A stretch of 64,000 nucleotides of DNA from Lacibacter sp. H375 (GTDB lineage: Bacteria; Bacteroidota; Bacteroidia; Chitinophagales; Chitinophagaceae). This document shows positions 51,422-60,681 of the stretch, in pieces. A program made the position numbers and the translations under genes. The stretch lies in NCBI RefSeq assembly GCF_037892425.1, contig NZ_JBBKTT010000001.1:3968001-4032000 (forward strand). Direction: 5' to 3'. Position 1 is the stretch's first letter; every line of letters begins with the position of its first letter. Below the pieces are notes generated by a model, which was not told where the DNA came from, made no database searches, and was given only the letters and a program-made list of their open reading frames with translations.

Positions 51422-52794
51422 GTACAAGTAAACTTTCCCATGCTGATGCTGCAGAACAGTTCATTAAAGACGAACCAAGAACTAATTGGCATGATGAAAC
51501 GCTTTGGTTCGTTCGGCAAAAAAGAGATAAGGCCGCTCATGGTTTACCCGAATGGGAACAGTTGAGAGAATGGGCTTCGCAAATCAAAGATCATACGCTT
51601 TCCAATCTCGATAATTATCTGTTGGAATTTGAGCGCAATGCAAACACCAATGGCGTTACTATCCATTGGGCAACAGATGGTGCAGATCATAACCGCATCA
51701 TTTTCGACATCATTCAGAAAAATAATATTCAGAAGATCGTTAAGAGTAAGAGCATGCTTACGGAAGAATGTGGGCTGAATGAATTTCTGCATGCAAAAGG
51801 AATTGAAACAGTTGATACAGATCTTGGTGAACGTATTGTGCAGTTACGCCACGAAGCACCAAGTCATATTGTATTGCCCGCTATACATTTAAAGAAACAA
51901 GATGTAAGTGATACATTTCATGAACATCTACATACAGAAAAAGGGAATAACGATCCGCAATATTTAACCGAAGCTGCACGCCAGCATCTGCGTGAAAAAT
52001 TTATTGAATCAGAACTTGCTATTACAGGCGTCAACTTTGCTATAGCAGAAACAGGTGGCTTTGTAGTTTGCACTAATGAAGGCAATGCCGATATGGGCGC
52101 ACATGCTGCAAAAATTCATATTGCCTGTATGGGTTTTGAAAAGATGATTCCGAAAGCAGAACATCTTTCCGTGTTTCTTCGTTTGCTTGCAAGAAGTGCA
52201 ACGGGTCAACCGATCACCACATACTCCAGTCATTTTCACAAACCAAGAGAAGGGCAGGAGATGCATATTGTGATTGTTGATAATGGAAGAAGCAGGCAAC
52301 TTGGTCGTGCTGATTTCAGAAATTCATTGAAGTGCATCCGCTGTGCTGCATGTTTCAATACTTGTCCTGTTTACAGAAGAAGTGGCGGACATAGTTATCA
52401 TACAGCTGTAGCTGGTCCCATTGGTTCTATACTCAATCCGAACATTGATATGCGTGCAAACGCTGATCTTCCATTTGCATCAACACTCTGCGGCAGTTGC
52501 AGCAATGTATGTCCGGTGAAAATTGACATTCATGACCAGTTGTGGAAATGGCGGCAGGTATTGGTTTCAGAAGGTTTTGTTGATACAACAAAGAAAGTTG
52601 GTTTGAAAGGAATGGCTTTTGTTTTGGCAAGACCGGGCTTATACCGCTTTGCAGGTAAAGCAGGAAGAGCAATGATGCGGATGTTCCCCTGGTTGCTAAA
52701 TAACAAACTCAATCCCTGGTACAAGCAACGGGAAATGCCTGCACCGCCTAAGGAAAGTTTTCGTGATTGGTACATCAAGAACAAACAACAATGA
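51418..52794 (+). CDS. lutB: LutB/LldF-type Fe-S subunit of L-lactate oxidation
   Basis: Protein of 458 residues. The large N-terminal LUD domain (about 60-290, with TEECGLNEFLHAKGIETVDTDLGE and ITGVNFAIAETGGFVVCTNEGN) is followed by a ferredoxin-like region with two 4Fe-4S motifs: CIRCAACFNTCPVYRRSGG and CGSCSNVCPVKIDIHDQLW. The C-terminal helix-rich tail is basic. This is the electron-transferring subunit of LutABC. It overlaps both neighbours by 4 bases, so the three subunits are translated together. Confidence 0.93.
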   Translation: MSTSKLSHADAAEQFIKDEPRTNWHDETLWFVRQKRDKAAHGLPEWEQLREWASQIKDHTLSNLDNYLLEFERNANTNGVTIHWATDGADHNRIIFDIIQKNNIQKIVKSKSMLTEECGLNEFLHAKGIETVDTDLGERIVQLRHEAPSHIVLPAIHLKKQDVSDTFHEHLHTEKGNNDPQYLTEAARQHLREKFIESELAITGVNFAIAETGGFVVCTNEGNADMGAHAAKIHIACMGFEKMIPKAEHLSVFLRLLARSATGQPITTYSSHFHKPREGQEMHIVIVDNGRSRQLGRADFRNSLKCIRCAACFNTCPVYRRSGGHSYHTAVAGPIGSILNPNIDMRANADLPFASTLCGSCSNVCPVKIDIHDQLWKWRQVLVSEGFVDTTKKVGLKGMAFVLARPGLYRFAGKAGRAMMRMFPWLLNNKLNPWYKQREMPAPPKESFRDWYIKNKQQ

Positions 52795-53372
52795 GCGCAA
52801 GAGAAACGATATTAAAAGCTATTACAGCGAACAAGCCAACCTTGGTTGATCTGCCTGCAATTGATCTTGCTGAAGTAATTCAATACAACGATCTGTTACA
52901 GCAATACAAAACAGTTTTACAAAGCATTGGTGGTGGTACAGTTGAATTGCAGGACCTCACTTCATTAAAAGAAGAACTGCAGACAAAAAAAGCAAATGGC
53001 AATTTTGTTGTAAACAGAATTCCAGCGTTAGGAGAAGTAGAGGAATCAATCGCCCACTTAACAGCAACTGATCTTGCTGCAGTTGAAACTGCTTACTTGG
53101 AAGGAACAATTGCTGTAGCCGAGAATGGTGCCATCTGGTTGTATGAAAGCCAGATGGGCAATCGCTTACTGCCATTCATTTGTCAGCACCTCGTCATTGT
53201 AATTGAAAAGAAAAATATTGTACCAACAATGCATCATGCCTATCAGCAAATTGAAAGTGACAAAGAAGGCTTTGGTGTTTTCATAGCCGGTCCATCCAAA
53301 ACAGCCGATATTGAACAATCATTGGTCATTGGCGCACATGGAGCAAGAAGTTTGATCGTATACATTATTTGA
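52791..53372 (+). CDS. lutC: LutC/LldG-type subunit of L-lactate oxidation
   Basis: Protein of 193 residues from ATG 52791, which overlaps the lutB stop as ATGA; a start at 52767 would lengthen the overlap for no reason. It is a LUD-domain protein: SARETILKAITANKP at the N-terminus, TDLAAVETAYLEGTIAVAENGAIWLYES and the end FIAGPSKTADIEQSLVIGAHGARSLIVYII. It is the third subunit of the LutABC lactate-oxidation complex. It ends the tightly coupled block; the GH97 gene follows after 127 bases. Confidence 0.92.
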   Translation: MSARETILKAITANKPTLVDLPAIDLAEVIQYNDLLQQYKTVLQSIGGGTVELQDLTSLKEELQTKKANGNFVVNRIPALGEVEESIAHLTATDLAAVETAYLEGTIAVAENGAIWLYESQMGNRLLPFICQHLVIVIEKKNIVPTMHHAYQQIESDKEGFGVFIAGPSKTADIEQSLVIGAHGARSLIVYII

Positions 53373-53499
53373 TAGTTAAGAAGAAACCTTCCAATACCAA
53401 TACCAATCACAACCATTCGTTAGGGTTTTAATTTTTCCGCAGTAACAATCTTTCTGTTTCTTTGTAAGGAACATCCATTTACTGTTAAAAAAATTGCTG

Positions 53500-55422
53500 A
53501 TGCGTATCGTGATTGCCTTGTTATTCATTGTTACATTCTGTACTTCTGTTGCTGCACAAGTAGGTATTACAAGTCCGGATAAAAAAATAACAGTACAGAT
53601 TGCTGTAAATGCTGAAGGCGCTATTAAATACAGCCTACGTCATAATCAAACAGAAGTTTTACTTTCCTCTTCGTTAGGACTAACGACAACATCTTCCGAT
53701 TTTTCAAAAGGAATGGAACTTGTGAGTGCATCAACTGTTCAACCGGTTAGCAGCAACTACACAATGATCTATGCCAAGAGAAAACAAAATACTTATACAG
53801 CAAATAAACGCACCATTAAATTCAGGAACAGCAATGGCCAATTGATGGATATTGTTTTCCAGGTATCGAATAATGCAGTTGCGTTTCAGTATGTTATTAC
53901 AAACAAAACAACTGTTGCCGAAAACATAACTGCCGAATTAACAACTTATCATTTTCCGCTTACCGCAAAAGCCTGGTTACAACCCATGCAGGTTTCAAAA
54001 ACAGGATGGGAGCAAACCAATCCTGCATACGAAGAACATTATGTACAGGATGTAGCTGTTGGAACGAAATCACCTTCAGCAGCAGGATGGATCTATCCCG
54101 CCTTGTTCCGCAATAATAATACCTGGGCATTGATCACCGAAGCGTCGGTTGATGCGACTGATTGTGCAACAAGGTTAAAAGCTGAATCGCCCGATGGAGA
54201 ATATGCTGTCGTATTTCCAGATCCGAGAGAGATCATCACAGGTAAAGGATTGTTACCAACATTTCAAGCGAACTACACTTCTCCTTGGCGCATTATCAGT
54301 ATTGGAAGTTTGGCGACTATCATTGAATCAACAGCAGGAACAGATCTTGCTAATCCATCGGTCGTAAAAAATACTTCATTCATCAAACCCGGTAAATCAT
54401 CGTGGAGCTGGATCAATTCAAAAGATGATTTCATTGTGTACGATGAACAGAAAAAGTATATCGACTTTGCTGCAAAGATGAATTGGCAATATTGTTTAAT
54501 TGATGCCGACTGGGATCGTAAGATCGGCTATGAAAAAATTAAAGAGTTGGCTGATTATGCAAAGACAAAAAACGTTGGCTTGTTGCTGTGGTATAATTCT
54601 GCAGGTGATTGGAATACGGTGAAGTACACACCACGAAATTTATTGCTCACGACGGAAAGTCGTTCAAAAGAATTTCAGCGCTTGAAAGACATAGGCATCA
54701 AAGGAGTGAAGATCGATTTCTTTGCAGGCGACGGTCAATCGGTGATTGCTTATTACTTAGATATTTTAAAAGATGCAGCGAAGTATGAGTTACTGGTAAA
54801 TTTTCATGGTGCCACATTGCCTAGAGGCTGGTCAAGAACTTTTCCGCACCTAATGACAACGGAAGCGGTACGTGGTTTTGAAATGATCACGTTTGGGCAG
54901 GGTGATGCCGATAAAGAAGCTACACATTGTGCCATGCTACCATTCACACGCAACGCATTCGACCCAATGGATTTTACACCCATGAATCTGTATAAGATCC
55001 AAACGAAAGTTCAACGAAAAACAACTTCAGCTTTTGAATTAGCAACATCGGTATTATTTCTTTCAGGCATTCAACACTTTGCTGAATCACCCGATGGCAT
55101 GGAACATGTACCTGCAAATATTCAGCAGTTTTTAAAGGAATTACCAACAACCTGGGATGATGTAAAATTCATTGATGGATTCCCCGGGAAGTATGTAGTA
55201 ATTGCCCGTAAGTACAAAAACAAATGGTATATCGCAGGGATCAATGCACAGCAATCTTCGCAAACGATCGACCTAAATCTTTCTCTGTTCAAAAAGCAAA
55301 AGGCAAGCTTAATTACAGAGGGTGACGCCCCATTATCATTCATTGAGAAAAAGCTGACCGGCAAAGGGAAACAGAAGATTTCCATTCAACCATCGGGCGG
55401 ATTTGTACTGGTGCTGGAGTAA
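53500..55422 (+). CDS. GH97 alpha-glycosidase (probably retaining type), exported
   Basis: Exported glycoside hydrolase of 640 residues (signal peptide ends SVAAQ; ATG 53500 preferred over an upstream TTG). GH97 layout: N-terminal beta-sandwich domain (about 25-270), TIM barrel (about 280-550) and C-terminal beta domain. At the nucleophile position GVKIDFFAGDG has Asp, the arrangement of retaining GH97 enzymes (such as alpha-galactosidase BtGal97b), unlike inverting SusB, which uses Glu there. MTTEAVRGFE probably holds the acid/base Glu. It may release a sugar from rhamnose- or fucose-containing oligosaccharides; the substrate is open. Confidence 0.9.
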   Translation: MRIVIALLFIVTFCTSVAAQVGITSPDKKITVQIAVNAEGAIKYSLRHNQTEVLLSSSLGLTTTSSDFSKGMELVSASTVQPVSSNYTMIYAKRKQNTYTANKRTIKFRNSNGQLMDIVFQVSNNAVAFQYVITNKTTVAENITAELTTYHFPLTAKAWLQPMQVSKTGWEQTNPAYEEHYVQDVAVGTKSPSAAGWIYPALFRNNNTWALITEASVDATDCATRLKAESPDGEYAVVFPDPREIITGKGLLPTFQANYTSPWRIISIGSLATIIESTAGTDLANPSVVKNTSFIKPGKSSWSWINSKDDFIVYDEQKKYIDFAAKMNWQYCLIDADWDRKIGYEKIKELADYAKTKNVGLLLWYNSAGDWNTVKYTPRNLLLTTESRSKEFQRLKDIGIKGVKIDFFAGDGQSVIAYYLDILKDAAKYELLVNFHGATLPRGWSRTFPHLMTTEAVRGFEMITFGQGDADKEATHCAMLPFTRNAFDPMDFTPMNLYKIQTKVQRKTTSAFELATSVLFLSGIQHFAESPDGMEHVPANIQQFLKELPTTWDDVKFIDGFPGKYVVIARKYKNKWYIAGINAQQSSQTIDLNLSLFKKQKASLITEGDAPLSFIEKKLTGKGKQKISIQPSGGFVLVLE

Positions 55423-55537
55423 ATAATGGAAATAATGAATTATTCCATTAAGATGCGAAATAGTGCAGTAATAAGCGAATAAAATTGAAACTTGGTGGCT
55501 TCCAATTCTCTATTTTTACGACCCCAAACATATTTTC

Positions 55538-56320
55538 ATGAGCATGTTTCAATTAACAGGTAAAACAGCAATTATTACAGGAGGCGGCAGCGGTATTGGC
55601 CGGGCCATTTCAACTATGTTTGCTAAGCAGGGCGCTGTTGTTTTTATTTTTGATTTAGATGAGAATGGTTCTGCTGCAACAGTAACTGAAATTGAAGAGA
55701 AAGGTGGAAAAGCAGTAGCTGTGATTCTTAACATCTCTGATCAGCAGGCGATCAAAACAGCTGTAAAAAAAATTATCGATCAACATCAACACATTGATAT
55801 TTTGGTGAACAATGCTGGTGTTGCACATGTGGGAACTGCCGATTCAACCAATGAAGAAGATTTTACCCGACTGTTTAACATCAATGTAAAAGGTGTTTAT
55901 AATTGTTTGCACGAGATCATTCCGTTTATGAAAGCACAACAGAAAGGTGTGGTGCTGAATATGTGTTCTATTGCAGCGTCTGTAGGTATTACTGATCGCT
56001 TTGCATACAGCATGAGCAAGGGCGCAGTGTTAGGTATGACGCTGTCTGCAGCACGTGATTATCTCGCATACAATATTCGTGTAAACAGTATTTCTCCTGC
56101 ACGTGTGTTTACTCCGTTTGTTGAAGGGTTTATTGCAAAAAACTATCCCGGTAAAGAAGAAGAAATATTCGATAAGTTATCGAAGAGTCAACCACTAGGA
56201 CGTATGGGAACAACTGATGAAGTAGCGCATTTAGCCTTATATCTCTGCAGTGATGAGGCAGGATTTGTAACTGGTTGTGATTACCCATTGGATGGTGGTT
56301 TTATAAAACTAAATAACTGA
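55538..56320 (+). CDS. SDR oxidoreductase (candidate 2-keto-3-deoxy-L-fuconate dehydrogenase)
   Basis: Short-chain dehydrogenase of 260 residues with all usual motifs: TGGGSGIGRAI, NNAG in ILVNNAGVAHVG, Ser in NMCSIAASVG and YSMSK. The start may be 55538 or the ATG two codons later (55544). It lies 38 bases before the FAH-family hydrolase gene and in one locus with fucose dehydrogenase, lactonase and FucP-like genes. In the non-phosphorylating fucose pathway an SDR oxidises 2-keto-3-deoxy-L-fuconate to the 2,4-diketo acid that the FAH enzyme cleaves. Role assigned from context. Confidence 0.82.
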   Translation: MSMFQLTGKTAIITGGGSGIGRAISTMFAKQGAVVFIFDLDENGSAATVTEIEEKGGKAVAVILNISDQQAIKTAVKKIIDQHQHIDILVNNAGVAHVGTADSTNEEDFTRLFNINVKGVYNCLHEIIPFMKAQQKGVVLNMCSIAASVGITDRFAYSMSKGAVLGMTLSAARDYLAYNIRVNSISPARVFTPFVEGFIAKNYPGKEEEIFDKLSKSQPLGRMGTTDEVAHLALYLCSDEAGFVTGCDYPLDGGFIKLNN

Positions 56321-56358
56321 TCAAAAAAAATCTACACTTAAACACATAAACTGAAGAA

Positions 56359-57204
56359 ATGAAACTGATACGTTTTGGAGAAGCCGGCAAAGAAAAACCA
56401 GGTGTCATGTTAAGCACTATTTGCTACGATGTTTCTGCACATGTAAATGATTACGACGAAGACTTCTTTGCAAATGATGGTTTGAAAAAATTAGAACAGC
56501 TGGTTGCAACAGCAAAATTGCCGGTTGTAACTGTTGATCGTTATGGATGTCCAGTAAAACGTCCTTCTAAAATTGTATGTATTGGTTTAAACTATAGTGA
56601 TCATGCAAAAGAAACAGGAGCAACACCACCGCCGGAACCTGTGATCTTCTTTAAAGCAACCACAGCTATTGTAGGTCCCAATGATGAAGTAATGATTCCA
56701 CGTGATTCTGTAAAAACAGATTGGGAAGTAGAGCTGGCAGTAGTGATCGGTAAAAAAGCTTCGTATGTAGATGAAGCAGAAGCGATGGATTATGTAGCAG
56801 GTTATTGTTTGCACAACGATATCAGCGAACGTGAATTTCAATTAGAACGCAGCGGCACATGGGATAAAGGAAAAGGTTGTGATACTTTTGCACCAATTGG
56901 TCCATGGCTTGTTACAAAAGATGAAGTAGAAAATGTGCATGCACTTCGTTTGTGGTTAACATTGAATGGAGAAAAAATGCAGGACGGCACCACAGCTAAC
57001 CTCATCTTCAATGTACCTTTCCTTGTTTCGTATGTAAGCAAATTCATGACACTGTTACCCGGCGACATTATTTCAACCGGAACACCTGCTGGTGTTGGTT
57101 TGGGAATGAATCCGCAAGTGTATCTCAAACCAGGCGATGTAATGGAACTCGGCATTGACGGCTTGGGAACATCGAAACAAACTGTAATTGCATTTAAAAA
57201 ATAA
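56359..57204 (+). CDS. FAH-family hydrolase (candidate 2,4-diketo-3-deoxy-L-fuconate hydrolase)
   Basis: Protein of 281 residues of the fumarylacetoacetate-hydrolase family. The conserved core begins KIVCIGLNYSDHAKETGA and continues IFFKATTAIVGPNDEV, DWEVELAVVIGKKA (metal Glu), GYCLHNDISEREFQLERSGTWDKGKGCDTFAPIGPWLV and the end GDIISTGTPAGVG. In the L-fucose oxidative pathway this type splits 2,4-diketo-3-deoxy-L-fuconate into pyruvate and L-lactate, so lactate would again enter the LutABC step. The hairpin at 57208 follows. Role from family and context. Confidence 0.88.
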   Translation: MKLIRFGEAGKEKPGVMLSTICYDVSAHVNDYDEDFFANDGLKKLEQLVATAKLPVVTVDRYGCPVKRPSKIVCIGLNYSDHAKETGATPPPEPVIFFKATTAIVGPNDEVMIPRDSVKTDWEVELAVVIGKKASYVDEAEAMDYVAGYCLHNDISEREFQLERSGTWDKGKGCDTFAPIGPWLVTKDEVENVHALRLWLTLNGEKMQDGTTANLIFNVPFLVSYVSKFMTLLPGDIISTGTPAGVGLGMNPQVYLKPGDVMELGIDGLGTSKQTVIAFKK

Positions 57205-57207
57205 ACA

Positions 57208-57237
57208 AACACCGTCTGATGCTTCTCAGACGGTGTT
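57208..57237 (+). terminator. Strong hairpin between FAH and FucP-like genes
   Basis: Twelve-base perfect stem (57208-57219 with 57226-57237), loop TGCTTC, no long T run after it. It is a partial terminator or an mRNA-stabilising structure. Confidence 0.5.
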
Positions 57238-57283
57238 AAGCTTTCTAACAAAAAAATCTTACTTAAAACTTAACGATAGCTCC

Positions 57284-58537
57284 ATGACTGATCAAAAAAA
57301 TAAGCCGTACCTCTTTGCGTTTGCTTTAGTAACCAGTTTGTTTTTTTTGTGGGGGTTCGTACACAACCTCGATCCAATTTTGATTCCGCATCTGAAACGG
57401 TCATTTACTTTAACAACAACACAATCTACCCTGATTGATTCCTCTGTTTTTATTGCCTACTTCGTAATGGCATTGCCTGCAGGATTCATTATGAAACGAT
57501 TCGGTTATAAGGTCGGCATCATTTCCGGCTTGTTGTTGTTTGCAATTGGGTCATTTATGTTTTTACCTGCGGCCGATTATCAATCCTATACTTATTTTCT
57601 TGTTGCCTTGTTCATTATTGCCTGCGGTTTAACTATTCTTGAAACAGCGGCAAATCCTTATGCTGCAGTTTTAGGTGATCCGGCAACATCTACACAACGA
57701 CTCAATTTTGCTCAATCATTCAATGGATTAGCCGCAGCATTAGCACCAGTAATCGGCGCACGTATTATTTTAACAAAAGGACACAGTGATGCCGAATTAA
57801 GTGTTATGACAGATGCTGCAAGAAAACTGGCTTTAGCTTCAGAGGCTGCATCGGTAAAGATGCCGTATATGATTCTTGGAATTGTTTTGGTAGTAGTAGC
57901 TATTTTATTTGCTATTACCCATTTGCCCAAACTGAATACCGATCCTACACATACTTCCAGCAAGAGTATTTTTCATGCGTTTAAACACAAGCATTTAACA
58001 TGGGCTGTAATAGCGCAATTCTTTTATGTTGGTGCACAGGTATCTGTGTTTAGCTTGTTTATTCTGTATGCTGAAAAGTCCGCATCATTAACACAAGTTA
58101 CAGCAGCCGATTATTTGGGCGCTTGTGGAATTGCATTTTTGATCGGCCGTTTCTTAGGAACATTTTTCATGCGCTATATTTTACCTGAAAAACTATTAGC
58201 GATTTATGCAGCAATCAGTACAATACTTTGTCTCGTTGCTATTTTTGCGACAGGAATGATCACGGTGTACGCAGTCATTGGCATCTGTTTCTTTATGTCA
58301 ATCATGTTTCCAACGATCTTCTCACTCGGTATTAAAGACTTAAAGGGTGATACTGAATATGGAAGTAGTTTAATTATTATGTCAATTGTTGGAGGTGCCA
58401 TTCTTCCAAGGTTTTTCGGAAACATCAGTGATTGGACGGGAAATATCCAACACGGTTATATCATTCCGTTAATCTGCTTTGTAGTTATTCTATTGTTTGG
58501 CTGGACAGGACACAAAGTGGTTTCAACTGATAAATAA
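57284..58537 (+). CDS. fucP: L-fucose/H+ symporter FucP-like (MFS)
   Basis: Major facilitator protein of 417 residues with twelve membrane segments. I chose ATG 57284 because MTDQKNKPYLFAFALVTSLFFLWGF starts right at the first membrane segment; the longer frame from 57188 would run across the hairpin. FucP marks: FLWGFVHNLDPILIPHLKRSF, VMALPAGFIMKRFGYKVGIISGL, ETAANPYAAVLGDPATSTQRLNFAQSFNGLAAALAPVIG, and MSIMFPTIFSLGIKDL. It should import L-fucose or a related sugar. The gene is followed by the mutarotase gene after 8 bases. Confidence 0.9.
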   Translation: MTDQKNKPYLFAFALVTSLFFLWGFVHNLDPILIPHLKRSFTLTTTQSTLIDSSVFIAYFVMALPAGFIMKRFGYKVGIISGLLLFAIGSFMFLPAADYQSYTYFLVALFIIACGLTILETAANPYAAVLGDPATSTQRLNFAQSFNGLAAALAPVIGARIILTKGHSDAELSVMTDAARKLALASEAASVKMPYMILGIVLVVVAILFAITHLPKLNTDPTHTSSKSIFHAFKHKHLTWAVIAQFFYVGAQVSVFSLFILYAEKSASLTQVTAADYLGACGIAFLIGRFLGTFFMRYILPEKLLAIYAAISTILCLVAIFATGMITVYAVIGICFFMSIMFPTIFSLGIKDLKGDTEYGSSLIIMSIVGGAILPRFFGNISDWTGNIQHGYIIPLICFVVILLFGWTGHKVVSTDK

Positions 58538-58545
58538 ATTGATTC

Positions 58546-58887
58546 ATGAAACGTTTTTGTTTAGCCGTTGATTTAAAAGAAGATGCACAGCTCATTGCTG
58601 AGTATGAAAAATACCATGAGCGTCTATGGCCGGAAATAGAAGCATCCATTAAAGATTCGGGAATCATTGGCCTGGAAATTTATCGAATTGAAAATCGTCT
58701 TTTCATGATCATGGAAACAAACGACAACTTTTCGTTTGAAGTGAAAGCTGCTGCTGATGCTTCCAATGAAAAAGTACAGGAGTGGGAAACGCTTATGTGG
58801 AAGTATCAGCAGGCATTACCCACAGCGAAGAAAGGAGAGAAGTGGATCATGATGAAAAAAATATTCGACTTAAATAATCAGCCATGA
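58546..58887 (+). CDS. L-fucose/L-rhamnose mutarotase (RhaM family)
   Basis: Protein of 113 residues, the usual length of the family. Motifs: FCLAVDLKEDAQLIAEYEKYHERLWPEI, IIGLEIYRIENRLFMIMETND and the ending WETLMWKYQQALPTAKKGEKWIMMKKIF. These enzymes speed exchange between alpha and beta anomers of 6-deoxysugars. It is coupled to the lactonase gene by an ATGA overlap and follows FucP, favouring L-fucose as substrate. Confidence 0.9.
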   Translation: MKRFCLAVDLKEDAQLIAEYEKYHERLWPEIEASIKDSGIIGLEIYRIENRLFMIMETNDNFSFEVKAAADASNEKVQEWETLMWKYQQALPTAKKGEKWIMMKKIFDLNNQP

Positions 58888-59711
58888 AGATCATCGATAC
58901 ACATCAGCATTTCTGGAAATACGATCCGGTGAATTACAGCTGGATCAATGATGATATGCAGGTGATTAGAAAAGATTTTTTACCGGGTGACCTTGCTGTT
59001 GTTGTTAACGAACATAAACTAACTGGCACAATAGCTGTACAAGCCGATCAGACAGAAGAAGAAACCGATTGGTTATTAAAACTGGCAGGAAACAATGATT
59101 TTATTCAAGGCGTTGTTGGCTGGGTGGATCTCCGGAGCAGCAATATTGACGATCGTTTGCAGCATTACCAACAATTCAAAAAACTGAAAGGTTTTCGTCA
59201 TGTGTTACAGGGCGAAGAACCTTCGTTCATGTTGCAGAAAGATTTTCTCAAAGGCATCAGTAAACTTAATCAGTTTGGTTTTGCCTATGACATCCTCATC
59301 TTTCCTCAACATCTTGAAGCTGCCTTGCAATTGGTTGCACAATTTCCACAGCAGCGTTTTGTTGTAGATCATGTTGCAAAACCATACATTAAAGATGGAA
59401 AGATCGATGAATGGAAAACAGGTATGAAGCAACTTGCACAACACAGCAATGTTTATTGCAAAATCAGTGGCATGGTTACAGAAGCTGACTGGAAAAACTG
59501 GACTGCAGGACAACTGAAACCATACATCGATGTCGTGGCTGACAGCTTTGGTCTCGATCGTATTATGTACGGCAGTGACTGGCCTGTATGCCTGGTTGCA
59601 TCATCGTACAAAAAATGGTTGCAAACTGTAAAAGATTATTTCAATTCATATTCCGCCGAAGAGCAGGAAAAAGTTTTCAGTGGTAACGCTATCAAATTTT
59701 ACAATCTCTAA
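58884..59711 (+). CDS. Amidohydrolase-family L-fuconolactonase
   Basis: Protein of 275 residues of the amidohydrolase_2 family. N-terminal metal motif DTHQHFWKYDPVNYSWINDDM, then RHVLQGEEPSFML, VDHVAKPYIKDG, KISGMVTEADWKNWT and the late Asp in RIMYGSDWPVCLVASSY. This set is typical of L-fuconolactone and related sugar-lactone hydrolases. It should open L-fuconolactone to L-fuconate after the dehydrogenase step. It overlaps the mutarotase gene by 4 bases and precedes the SDR gene at 59752. Confidence 0.88.
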   Translation: MKIIDTHQHFWKYDPVNYSWINDDMQVIRKDFLPGDLAVVVNEHKLTGTIAVQADQTEEETDWLLKLAGNNDFIQGVVGWVDLRSSNIDDRLQHYQQFKKLKGFRHVLQGEEPSFMLQKDFLKGISKLNQFGFAYDILIFPQHLEAALQLVAQFPQQRFVVDHVAKPYIKDGKIDEWKTGMKQLAQHSNVYCKISGMVTEADWKNWTAGQLKPYIDVVADSFGLDRIMYGSDWPVCLVASSYKKWLQTVKDYFNSYSAEEQEKVFSGNAIKFYNL

Positions 59712-59751
59712 ATCAGAAATCATAAATCCTACATCATAAATTATTTTTCAT

Positions 59752-60540
59752 ATGAATCTCCAGTTAACAGATAAAGTAGTCATCGTAACAGGCGGTGCAA
59801 AAGGCATTGGCAAAGGCATTGTAGATGTATTGGCAAAAGAAGGAGCAATACCTGTTATTGTTGGCAGAAGTGAAGCAGACAACCTGCTTGCAGTAAAAGA
59901 AGTAGAAGATGCCGGCGGTAAAGCCTGGCAAGTGGTTGCTGAATTGGCACAACCAGAAGAATGTGAGAAAGCTGTAAAAGCAGTCATCGAAAAATTCAAC
60001 CGCATTGATGGGCTCATCAATAACGCAGGTGTAAACGATGGTGTTGGTTTGGAAAGCGGCGATTACAAACGGTTTATGGAAAGTTTGCACAAGAACGTTG
60101 TGCATTATTATTTGATGGCACATTTTGCATTGCCTGAATTAAAAAAATCAAAAGGCAGCATCGTCAACATCACTTCTAAAACTGCTGAAACAGGACAGGG
60201 AAATACATCTGCGTATGCGGCAGCCAACGGCGGACGTAATGCTCTAACCAGAGAGTGGGCTGTTGAGTTAGCTAAATATTCTATTCGTGTAAATGCATTG
60301 GTGGTTGCAGAATGTTATACCCCGCTGTACGATAAATGGATCAAAACATTACCGAACCCAGAAGAGAAATTAAAAGAGATCACTTCAAAAATACCGTTCG
60401 AACAACGCTTTACCACGGCTGAAGAAATTGCGAACATGACGGTATTTCTGTTATCGCCTGTATCGAGCCATACAACCGGTCAGTTGATTTATGTTGATGG
60501 TGGTTATGTGCATTTAGACAGAGCAATGGCCAACGCTTAG
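59752..60540 (+). CDS. SDR oxidoreductase (candidate L-fucose dehydrogenase) with Asn at the catalytic Lys site
   Basis: Short-chain dehydrogenase of 262 residues. TGGAKGIGKGI, NNAG in GLINNAGVNDGVG, and Ser in NITSKTAETGQGNTSAY are normal. The active-site Tyr is in AYAAANGGRNALTREWAVEL, where the residue four after Tyr is Asn; in classical SDRs it is Lys. The segment otherwise matches sugar dehydrogenases acting on L-fucose. It ends the + strand locus; a terminator follows at 60569. Either it works with an altered catalytic set or the Lys role is filled by another residue. Confidence 0.82.
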   Translation: MNLQLTDKVVIVTGGAKGIGKGIVDVLAKEGAIPVIVGRSEADNLLAVKEVEDAGGKAWQVVAELAQPEECEKAVKAVIEKFNRIDGLINNAGVNDGVGLESGDYKRFMESLHKNVVHYYLMAHFALPELKKSKGSIVNITSKTAETGQGNTSAYAAANGGRNALTREWAVELAKYSIRVNALVVAECYTPLYDKWIKTLPNPEEKLKEITSKIPFEQRFTTAEEIANMTVFLLSPVSSHTTGQLIYVDGGYVHLDRAMANA

Positions 60541-60568
60541 GCAATACAGTACAACACGAATAAATTAC

Positions 60569-60620
60569 AGCATTTGTAAAGCTTTTGTGAAAAAGAGTTT
60601 TACAAATGCTTTTCTTTTTA
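60569..60620 (+). terminator. Terminator of the deoxy-sugar locus
   Basis: Twelve-base perfect stem (60569-60580 with 60599-60610) with an 18-base loop, then TTTCTTTTTA. Confidence 0.75.
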
Positions 60621-60681
60621 TATCCTGCGTTGGGTCGTGTGAAATTGCCGAGTTGCTGCATCTTCCTCCTCAAACAAGAAC

